DNA from: Bacteroidales bacterium
GTDB taxonomy: Bacteria > Bacteroidota > Bacteroidia > Bacteroidales > UBA932
Assembly (NCBI GenBank): GCA_017561765.1
Contig: JAFZBM010000036.1
Location: forward strand, 1-39,531
DNA length: 39,531 nucleotides
Direction: 5' to 3'
Made by a program: the position numbers and the translations under genes. Position 1 is the first letter of the stretch, and the number at the start of each line of letters is the position of its first letter. The notes beneath the pieces were generated by a model, which saw nothing but the letters and a program-made list of their open reading frames with translations, had not been told where the DNA came from and made no database searches. Shown here in pieces: positions 32,986 through 39,531 of this stretch.

Positions 32986-35811
32986 CTATTTCTTTTTGAA
33001 CAATACCTTGCCGGTACGTTTTATCATGTATGGCAGTATGCCGCTGAACTTGTCTTCCGAGGTTATCAGATGACTTGCCTCAGGATGCACGCGGTACAAG
33101 TGGATTGCGTCGAAACCGCACTTGGTGGTGCACACTCCGCAGCCTATGCAGCGGTTCTCGTCCACGACGGAGGCTCCGCAGGAGAGGCAGCGGGCGGTCT
33201 CTTTACGCACCTGTTCTTCGGTAAGCGTGTTGTGGTATTCGCGGAACGGATCCTTGTGCGGAGTGACGCCGGGATCCTGGCGGGAGGAGTTGTCATAGGA
33301 CTCCACCATGATGTCGCTCTTGTCCAGTTCGATGAAATCGCGGCGATTGCGGCCAATGGTCAAGTGTCCGTGCTGGACGTAGCGGTGCAGGCTCTCGGCG
33401 GCCTCTTTGCCTGCGGCAATGGCGTCGATTGCGAACTTGGGGCCGGTGAAGCAGTCACCGCCCACGAATATGTCGGGCTCGGCGGTCTGGTACGTCAGCT
33501 TGTCCGCCACGGGATAGACGCCGCGGAAGAATTCCACCTTGGTGTCCTTGAGCAAGTCCTTGAGTATCACCGTCTGGCCTATGGCGAAAATAACCATGTC
33601 CGCGTCCAGGGTGATGAGTTCATTTTCGTCATATTCGGGAGCGAAACGGTGGTTTTCATCGAACACGGAGGTGCATTTCTTGAACACTATGCCGCTGACT
33701 TTGTCGGTCCCGAGTACTTCCTTCGGACCCCAGCCGGGATTGATCACAACGCCGTCTTCGCGGGCTTCGGACCGTTCTTCGAGGGATGCGGGCATGATGT
33801 CTTCCGTCTCGAGCGAGAGCATGGTCACGGAAGATGCTCCGCTTCGCAGCGCCACCCTTGCCGCGTCTATGGCCACGTTGCCGCCGCCAACAACCACGAC
33901 CTTGCCCTCTATCCTGGCGTCGCCGGTATTGGCCCGGTGCAGAAAATCTATGGCAGTTTCGGTGCCGGGAAGCGTTTCTCCCGGGATTCCGGGGAGACGG
34001 CCGCCCTGGCAGCCGATCGCAACGTAGAAGGCCTTGTAGCCCTGTTCGCGGAGCTCGGCTATGGTGACGTCCTTGCCGACTTCTATACCGGTGCGCACTT
34101 CGACGCCTATCTCCTTCATTATGTCGATTTCAGCTGCTATAACATCTTTCTCCAGCTTGTATGAAGGAATGCCGTAACGCAGCATGCCGCCCGGTTCCTC
34201 GTTCTTCTCGAAAACGGTCGGCCTGTAACCCATGGTGGCCAGGTAGTTGGCGCAGCTCATGCCGGCCGGGCCGCCGCCGATAATTGCAATCTTTTCCTCC
34301 CATCGCTCCAGGATGTTGGAACAGATGTTTACTTCCGGCACGAAACGGCTGTCGGCATGGAGATCCTGCTCGGCTATGAATTTCTTGACGGCGTCGATGG
34401 CGATGGGCTGGTCAATGGTACCGCGGGTGCAGGCGTCTTCGCAGCGCCTGTTGCAGATGCGTCCGCACACGGCGGGGAAGGGGTTTTCGCGCTTGATGAG
34501 TTCGAGCGCCTCTTTGTATTTGCCTTCGGCGGCTTTCTTGAGATAGCCTTGTACCGCTATGTGTGCAGGGCAGGCAGTCTTGCAGGGAGATGTGCCAGTA
34601 GGGTAGCAGTTGATGCGGTTGCGGTCGCGGTAATCCTCGTTCCATTTGTGCGGGCCCCATTTGGCGGCATCGGGCAGCTCCTGTTTGGGATAGGTCTGTT
34701 CACCGTGCCTGGTGCAGAGTTTCTGGCCCAGTTTTACAGCGCCGGCGGGACAGTATTCTACGCAGCGTCCGCAGGCGACGCAGTTCTTCGGGTCCACCTT
34801 GGCCACGTATGCGCTGCGGGACATGTTGGGGGTGTTGAACAGCTGCGAGGTGCGGAGCGCGTTGCAGATCTTGACGTTGCAGTTGCAGATGGCGAAAATC
34901 TTGCCCTCGCCGTCAATGTTCGTGATCTGATGTACGAAACCGTGGTCCTCGGCTTTCTTGAGTATGGCCATGGCTTCGTCGTAGCTTATGTCATGGCCGC
35001 GGCCGGTCTCGCGGAGGTAGTCGGCCATATCGCCCACGCCTATGCACCAGTCGCGGTAGTCGTCGGCGCAGCCTTCGTCCAGTTTCTTGCGGCCATAGCG
35101 GCAGGAGCAGATCCCGACGCCTATGTGGCCCTCGTATTTCTTGAGCCAGTAGGAAATATGCTCTATGTCCACCGACTGGTTTTCCATGCTTATGGCCTTT
35201 TCCACCGGGATAACATGCATGCCTATTCCGGAGCCGCCCATGGGTACCATAGGCGTAATCTTCTCCAGGGGCAGGAAAGTCATGCGTTCGAAGAACATCG
35301 CAAGCTCGGGATGCCTGTCCATAAGATCGGTGTTCATGTTGGTGTACTCTGCGCTGCCGGGGACGAACATCGGCACCCAGTAAATGCGGTCTTCACGGTT
35401 GTAGGTCGTGCCGGGAACCGGACCGTCGTCGGTGTACTTGTCGCCGTAGTCATACTCCAGCATGCCGAAGTAGGCCAGTTTGTCCAGCAGTTCGTCGAAG
35501 GACGCGTCATCGGGAGTATAATGCCTGGCTGCGTTCCATTCGTGCAGCAGGGCGTAACTGCGATGCTCGCGTACCTTGAAGAAATTCTTCGGGAGCATAT
35601 CCAGCAACAGGTCCAGGGCGGCTTCGCGTGTCACGGCGTCCATTTCGTCCTCGAAGATGCAGGCAAGGCCCCAGTACTCGGGGGCGTCGGTGGTCATCTT
35701 GATCTTTCCCGGGACGCGGTCCGTTACATGGCGGACGAATTTCAGGAGTTTCGGATTGGGGTTTTTGTCGCCCTTGTGCTTGGGGACGAACTTAGTTGAC
35801 ATTTCGGGCAT
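32986..35811 (-). CDS. Large Fe-S/flavin oxidoreductase, GltD-like, in the hypAB operon
   Basis: 941 aa. Residues 1-230 are a helical domain I cannot name. A cysteine-rich block follows (ICSCRYG at 234-240, CNCNVKIC at 309-316), then a ferredoxin motif CVACGRCVEYCP (344-355). A GltD-type part begins with CKTACP, CGRICNRRCEDAC, FAD motif IAIIGGGPAGMSCANYL (about 508-524), EPGGMLRYGIP and the NAD(P) motif VVVVGGGNVAIDAAR (about 640-655). The C-terminus holds CLSCG and the ferredoxin CIGCGVCTTKC. GltD-like subunits move electrons between NAD(P)H and ferredoxin or partner proteins. The start is placed at ATG 35811, 10 nt after the hypB stop (MPEMSTKF); 35802 or 35853 are alternatives. Nickel use by this enzyme is only inferred from its neighbours. 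Confidence 0.9.
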   Translation of the reverse strand: MPEMSTKFVPKHKGDKNPNPKLLKFVRHVTDRVPGKIKMTTDAPEYWGLACIFEDEMDAVTREAALDLLLDMLPKNFFKVREHRSYALLHEWNAARHYTPDDASFDELLDKLAYFGMLEYDYGDKYTDDGPVPGTTYNREDRIYWVPMFVPGSAEYTNMNTDLMDRHPELAMFFERMTFLPLEKITPMVPMGGSGIGMHVIPVEKAISMENQSVDIEHISYWLKKYEGHIGVGICSCRYGRKKLDEGCADDYRDWCIGVGDMADYLRETGRGHDISYDEAMAILKKAEDHGFVHQITNIDGEGKIFAICNCNVKICNALRTSQLFNTPNMSRSAYVAKVDPKNCVACGRCVEYCPAGAVKLGQKLCTRHGEQTYPKQELPDAAKWGPHKWNEDYRDRNRINCYPTGTSPCKTACPAHIAVQGYLKKAAEGKYKEALELIKRENPFPAVCGRICNRRCEDACTRGTIDQPIAIDAVKKFIAEQDLHADSRFVPEVNICSNILERWEEKIAIIGGGPAGMSCANYLATMGYRPTVFEKNEEPGGMLRYGIPSYKLEKDVIAAEIDIMKEIGVEVRTGIEVGKDVTIAELREQGYKAFYVAIGCQGGRLPGIPGETLPGTETAIDFLHRANTGDARIEGKVVVVGGGNVAIDAARVALRSGASSVTMLSLETEDIMPASLEERSEAREDGVVINPGWGPKEVLGTDKVSGIVFKKCTSVFDENHRFAPEYDENELITLDADMVIFAIGQTVILKDLLKDTKVEFFRGVYPVADKLTYQTAEPDIFVGGDCFTGPKFAIDAIAAGKEAAESLHRYVQHGHLTIGRNRRDFIELDKSDIMVESYDNSSRQDPGVTPHKDPFREYHNTLTEEQVRKETARCLSCGASVVDENRCIGCGVCTTKCGFDAIHLYRVHPEASHLITSEDKFSGILPYMIKRTGKVLFKKK

Positions 35812-35821
35812 ATGAGTGCGA

Positions 35822-36496
35822 TTAAGCTTGTTTCCAGTTTTGAACTTCGGCAACGAGCCAGTCGGCCAGGACGTCCACGCCTTCGCCAGTCTTGGCGCAG
35901 ATGGGGATTATCCTGGCTTCAGGATTGCGCATATGAATGTATTCCCTGCATTTTTCGAGGTCGAAGTCGAAATAGGGCATAACGTCGATTTTGTTGATGA
36001 TCACAAGATCGCAGACGGTGAACATGAGGGGATATTTCAGGGGCTTGTCGTGACCTTCGGGCACGGAGAGTATCATTGCGTTGCGTACCGCTCCCGTGTC
36101 GAATTCGGCAGGGCAGACCAGGTTCCCTACGTTTTCCAAAATAACCAGGTCCACGCCGTCCATGCTTACGTTGTCGAGGCCCTGGCGCGTCATTTCGGCG
36201 TCGAGATGGCACATGCCTCCGGTGTGCAGCTGTATGGACGGTATGCCGGTAGCTTCTTTAATCTTAACGGCGTCCACGTCACTGTCTATGTCCGCTTCCA
36301 TGACGGCGACCTTTATGCGGTCCTTTATGCGGTTAAGTGTCTGTATAAGGGTAGTTGTCTTGCCGCTGCCGGGTGCGGACATGAGGTTGAGCAGATAGAC
36401 GCCCCTGCGTTTCAGCTCCGACCTGAGTGCGTCGGCATCTTTATCGTTGTCGGCGAAGACGCTCTTCTTGATTTCGATAATCTTGACGTCGGTCAT
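35822..36496 (-). CDS. hypB: Nickel-insertion GTPase HypB
   Basis: 224 aa. GTPase motifs: Walker A APGSGKTTT (41-49), EADIDSDVDA and NKID (168-171). The metal site of the G domain is kept: Cys96-His97 in GMCHLDAEM and Cys128 in NVGNLVCPA. The N-terminal Cys or His-rich nickel store of E. coli HypB is absent, which is common. ATG 36496 (MTDVKIIEIKKS) is preferred; an ATG at 36523 adds nine atypical residues. First gene of the operon. I found no exact TAnnTTTG box upstream, so its promoter is unresolved. Confidence 0.95.
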   Translation of the reverse strand: MTDVKIIEIKKSVFADNDKDADALRSELKRRGVYLLNLMSAPGSGKTTTLIQTLNRIKDRIKVAVMEADIDSDVDAVKIKEATGIPSIQLHTGGMCHLDAEMTRQGLDNVSMDGVDLVILENVGNLVCPAEFDTGAVRNAMILSVPEGHDKPLKYPLMFTVCDLVIINKIDVMPYFDFDLEKCREYIHMRNPEARIIPICAKTGEGVDVLADWLVAEVQNWKQA

Positions 36497-36583
36497 TGGT
36501 TTCAGTGTGAATTGGTATAGCATTGCAAGATAATAAAAAAAGAGTCAATTTGCAAACCCGCCGGATTATTCCTCTGTTTTTCT

Positions 36584-36591
36584 TATATTTG
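36584..36591 (+). promoter_or_regulatory. -7 box of the receiver/ATP-grasp gene
   Basis: TATATTTG, exact TAnnTTTG match, 15 nt before the ATG at 36607. It sets this start rather than the longer reading from 36523. Confidence 0.65.
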
Positions 36592-36606
36592 CGAAGCAAT
36601 AGAAGT

Positions 36607-39516
36607 ATGACCAGTCCGCTTTCACTTATGAGCCGCCACATCTCCAGGATACTGCTGGTGTGCAACAATTACGACAACTTCTCCCTTGAGGAGGACGGCA
36701 GGCTCGACATGCGCATTTCCCGCGAATATTCCGATCTCAATCTATCAAATCCGCCTGTTTTCGAACGCGTGGAGACTACGTCCGAAGCTCTTGACCTGGT
36801 CTCGCGCGGCGAGCGCTTCGACCTGGTAATCGCCATGTACAATTCCGGCACGGTCGACGTGTTCGAGTTTTCCCGGGAGATGAAAGAATCCTCGCCGGAT
36901 ACGCCTATAGTGCTGCTGGCTTCGTATTCCCGCGAGGTGTGGAAGAAATTGCGGCAGCAGGACCGCAGCTGCATAGACTACGCATTCTGCTGGAGCGGTT
37001 CCACCGACCTGATTCTCGCCATAGTCAAGCTTCTCGAGGACAGCCTGAACGCCGACAGCGACATACTTGACGGGGGAGTGCAGTGTATACTGCTGGTGGA
37101 AGATTCGGTGCGGTATTATTCCACCTATCTTCCTCTGCTGTACAAACTTGTGCTGCAGCAGAACATAGCGGCCCTGGACGACGCCCTGAACGAGGACCAG
37201 CAGATTTTCCGCAAGAGGGCGCGCCCGAAAATACTGCTCGCCACCAATTACGACGACGCGCTGGAGATGTTCGAACGCTACAAGGAACAGTTGCTTGGCG
37301 TTATCTCGGACATAGGATTCGTCAGGCACAGGGGAGACAACCCCGAAAGCGAGAAACTTGATGCGGGAGTCGACCTGTGCAAGCTTATCAGGCGCGAAGT
37401 GCCCAAGATGCCCGTGCTTATGCAGTCTTCGCAGGAAAGCATGCGCAGCGTGGCCGAGGGCCTCGGCGCCGGTTTCCTGCTCAAGCAGTCCAAGATGCTC
37501 ACCCATGAACTTGGAGAGTATATTGGCCGCGAGTTCGGCTTCGGCGATTTCGTGGTTGCCGACAAGCATCTGCACCAGATAGCCAGGGCTTCCGACCTTC
37601 AGGGTGCGGAAAGGATTATAGAAACTATTCCGGATTCATATCTTGCTACCCTGAGGGCCAAGAACTACATTTCGCGCTGGCTGCTTGCAAGAGGTATTTT
37701 CGGTGTCGGATACAAAATCAAGAATACCGTGTATCCCGATACCGCCACTCTCAGGAGCGAGGTGGTGAGGCTCATCCATGAATACCGGACCTCACAGGCA
37801 CTGGGCGTGGTCGCCCGCTTCGATCCGGATACATACAACGATACTATAGGTTTTGCGCGGATAGGTGAAGGGTCGCTCGGAGGAAAGGCCCGCGGCCTGG
37901 CATTCCTCAGCCACATTCTCTATAAGTACAAGCTTTATGACAAGTGGCCCGACGTGAGGGTGCTGGTGCCCCGTACCCTTGCCATCTCCACCGAGTATTT
38001 TGACCGCTTCATCCTGGAGAACGGCTTGCAGTACGTGATCAATTCCGACCTCTCCGACAGCGAGCTGCTTACGCAGTTCGTTTCTTCCACCCTCCCCGCC
38101 GATCTCGTGGCCGCCCTGCGTGTGTTCATAAGATACGTTGACAAACCCCTTGCCGTGCGCTCTTCCTCGAAGCTGGAAGATTCTTATTACCAGCCGTTTG
38201 CGGGAGTTTATTCGACTTATATGATTCCCCGTACGGAGAATGAGGACCAGCAGCTGAGATTGCTGGGGAATGCTATAAAGAGCGTTTATGCGTCGGTATA
38301 TTATGCTTCTTCCAGGGGCTACATTACCGCTACGGCCAATGTCATTTCGGAGGAGAAAATGGGAATAGTGCTTCAGGAACTTTCCGGCGCTGAAGATGAC
38401 GGATACTATTTCCCCGCCCTTTCCGGCACGGCACGTTCCGTCAATTTCTATCCGGTGGGTTATGAAAAGGCGGAAGAGGGCATTGCCAAGATTGCTTTCG
38501 GCCTGGGCAAGGCCGTGGTGGACGGGGAACAGGTACTGCGCTTCTCGCCCAGCCATCCCCGCAACATAGTCCAGACATCGACTCCGAGCCTTACCATGAG
38601 AGATACTCAGCAGGTAATGTATGCCCTGAACCTTCTGCCCGGCAAGTTCAAGACTTCCGTCGACGACGCTGTGAATCTGGAACGCATCCCTATAAGCGAC
38701 TGCGGCCGTTTCAGGCAGTTGGCAAAGGTGGCGTCCACCTATGATTATCAGAACGGACGAATAGTTGATTCAGCTATGGCGGACGGTCCTAAGGCCGTTA
38801 CCTTCGCTCACATACTTCGCTATGATACATTCCCTTTGGCCGATATACTTAAACAATTGCTTGAGATTTCCGCCAACGAAATAAAGTGCAGTGTGGAGAT
38901 AGAGTTCGCAGCCGATCTCGAGGGGCGCATCTTCCATCTTCTGCAGATCCGACCCATATCGTCCGACGGTCTGCGCACCGAGGTGGACTGGGACAAGATT
39001 GAGATAAAGCATCCTCTTGTAATGTCGGACAGTTCGCTCGGTACCGGCTGGATTCCGGATATCAGGGATATAGTTTATGTGCGCAAGGAAAGTTTCGACA
39101 AGATGCGTACCGCCGAGATAGCTTCGGAACTCAAAGCCATCAATAACCGCATGCGCGAGGAGGGCCGTAATTATGTGCTGATCGGTTACGGCCGCTGGGG
39201 GACCAGTATCCCTACGCTGGGCATACCTGTCGAATGGAGCGATATTTCCGAAGCCAAAGCCCTTGTGGAGTGCTCGCTGCAGGATTTTCAGGTCGATCCC
39301 AGCCAGGGCTCCCATTTCTTCCAGAACCTCACGTCATTTAATGTGGGTTACGTGAGCGTGGATGAATTCTCCAGAAAGGGCGACATGATTGACCACGAGG
39401 GACTGGACAGCCTCCCGGCGCTGTCGGAGAGCCGTTACGTCAAGCATATACGATTCGAGCAGCCGCTGCAGGTCTGCATTGACGGCAGGAGCGGAAAAGC
39501 GGTTATAGCTTATTAG
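36607..39516 (+). CDS. Double receiver domain fused to PEP-synthase-type ATP-grasp domain
   Basis: 969 aa, soluble. Residues about 12-145 look like a degenerate receiver domain (ISRILLVCNNYDN; no Asp at the acceptor position in FDLVIAMYN). Residues about 158-305 are a second receiver with the acidic pair Glu165-Asp166, acceptor Asp235 (VISDIGF) and Lys293, so it may be phosphorylated. After a linker comes the PPDK/PEP-synthase nucleotide-binding part: LGGKARGLAFL (424-434) and LAVRSSSKLEDSYYQPFAG (515-533), ending near LLQIRPI. The phospho-His swivelling domain and the PEP-binding barrel are absent. Bacteroidota genes of this kind are often named PEP synthase, but full catalysis is unlikely. 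It is divergent from hypB. Confidence 0.9.
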   Translation: MTSPLSLMSRHISRILLVCNNYDNFSLEEDGRLDMRISREYSDLNLSNPPVFERVETTSEALDLVSRGERFDLVIAMYNSGTVDVFEFSREMKESSPDTPIVLLASYSREVWKKLRQQDRSCIDYAFCWSGSTDLILAIVKLLEDSLNADSDILDGGVQCILLVEDSVRYYSTYLPLLYKLVLQQNIAALDDALNEDQQIFRKRARPKILLATNYDDALEMFERYKEQLLGVISDIGFVRHRGDNPESEKLDAGVDLCKLIRREVPKMPVLMQSSQESMRSVAEGLGAGFLLKQSKMLTHELGEYIGREFGFGDFVVADKHLHQIARASDLQGAERIIETIPDSYLATLRAKNYISRWLLARGIFGVGYKIKNTVYPDTATLRSEVVRLIHEYRTSQALGVVARFDPDTYNDTIGFARIGEGSLGGKARGLAFLSHILYKYKLYDKWPDVRVLVPRTLAISTEYFDRFILENGLQYVINSDLSDSELLTQFVSSTLPADLVAALRVFIRYVDKPLAVRSSSKLEDSYYQPFAGVYSTYMIPRTENEDQQLRLLGNAIKSVYASVYYASSRGYITATANVISEEKMGIVLQELSGAEDDGYYFPALSGTARSVNFYPVGYEKAEEGIAKIAFGLGKAVVDGEQVLRFSPSHPRNIVQTSTPSLTMRDTQQVMYALNLLPGKFKTSVDDAVNLERIPISDCGRFRQLAKVASTYDYQNGRIVDSAMADGPKAVTFAHILRYDTFPLADILKQLLEISANEIKCSVEIEFAADLEGRIFHLLQIRPISSDGLRTEVDWDKIEIKHPLVMSDSSLGTGWIPDIRDIVYVRKESFDKMRTAEIASELKAINNRMREEGRNYVLIGYGRWGTSIPTLGIPVEWSDISEAKALVECSLQDFQVDPSQGSHFFQNLTSFNVGYVSVDEFSRKGDMIDHEGLDSLPALSESRYVKHIRFEQPLQVCIDGRSGKAVIAY

Positions 39517-39531
39517 TTATTAGCCTGGCCC

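Noticed and set aside
34357..35799. Plus-strand reading frame of 480 codons
   Set aside because: Antisense to the oxidoreductase with clear Fe-S and FAD motifs; no independent evidence.
36521..36540. -7 box for hypB in the TTATCTTGC stretch
   Set aside because: It departs from TAnnTTTG at fixed positions, so I do not call a promoter there.
1..39531. CRISPR arrays, tRNA genes, insertion sequences, prophage
   Set aside because: Looked for repeats with regular spacing, cloverleaf-like intergenic sequence, transposase or integrase motifs; none seen. The few intergenic gaps are too short, apart from the rnpB interval.
39517..39531. Possible next feature at the right edge
   Set aside because: Only 15 bases remain after the last stop codon; nothing can be supported.

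Overview
The window is a gene-dense stretch of a Bacteroidota (Bacteroidales-type) chromosome. The evidence is TAnnTTTG promoter -7 boxes upstream of most first genes, few Shine-Dalgarno sequences, and Bacteroidota-restricted genes (DUF3276 PUR-alpha-like protein, DUF5606 protein, long NusB, YbbR-domain protein in a nusB-yajC-coaE cluster). Genus cannot be fixed from the sequence. I see no phage, insertion sequence, CRISPR array or tRNA. The window reads as core chromosome with two or three poorly described modules at its right end.

Layout, left to right. 1-2239 (minus): start of parE, then an RSH-family (p)ppGpp synthetase with a degenerate hydrolase site. 2283-5128 (plus): uvrB, coupled to a winged-helix protein that may be AlkZ-related. 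5137-7589 (minus): PUR-alpha-like protein, MTA/SAH-deaminase-type amidohydrolase and purine nucleoside phosphorylase, a purine-salvage operon. 7674-12150 (plus): nusB, yajC, ybbR-like, coaE, DUF5606, rimO. 12130-15567 (minus): anaerobic glycerol-3-phosphate dehydrogenase glpACB with a strikingly short GlpB. The RNase P RNA (15594-15919, minus) lies just upstream of glpA. 15963-21670 (plus): a stand-alone LysR-type DNA-binding domain, an outer-membrane barrel protein and a complete potABCD-type polyamine ABC transporter. 21771-23998 (minus): tgt and an LptF/G permease. 24074-27086 (plus): nucleoside permease, dut, murF. 27090-28672 (minus): obgE and a PAP2 phosphatase. 28735-29508 (plus): a lipoprotein.

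The right quarter is the most novel part. At 29575-31148 a small Cys-containing membrane/lipoprotein overlaps a radical SAM/SPASM enzyme by ATGA, a maturase-substrate-like arrangement. At 31203-36496 (minus) an operon joins the nickel chaperones HypB and HypA with a 941-residue Fe-S/flavin GltD-like oxidoreductase, a 107-residue membrane protein and a DUF5692-type membrane protein. No hydrogenase structural gene is present in the window. Divergent from hypB, 36607-39516 encodes two receiver domains fused to a PEP-synthase-type ATP-grasp domain without the rest of PEP synthase.

Genes sit in short operons with overlaps or gaps of a few bases. Divergent operons share intergenic regions as short as 43 bp, and several -7 boxes lie only 4-8 nt before the start codon, implying near-leaderless transcripts. 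Three of five convergent junctions have almost no spacing or overlap. All family assignments come from motif recognition by eye; no database search was run.
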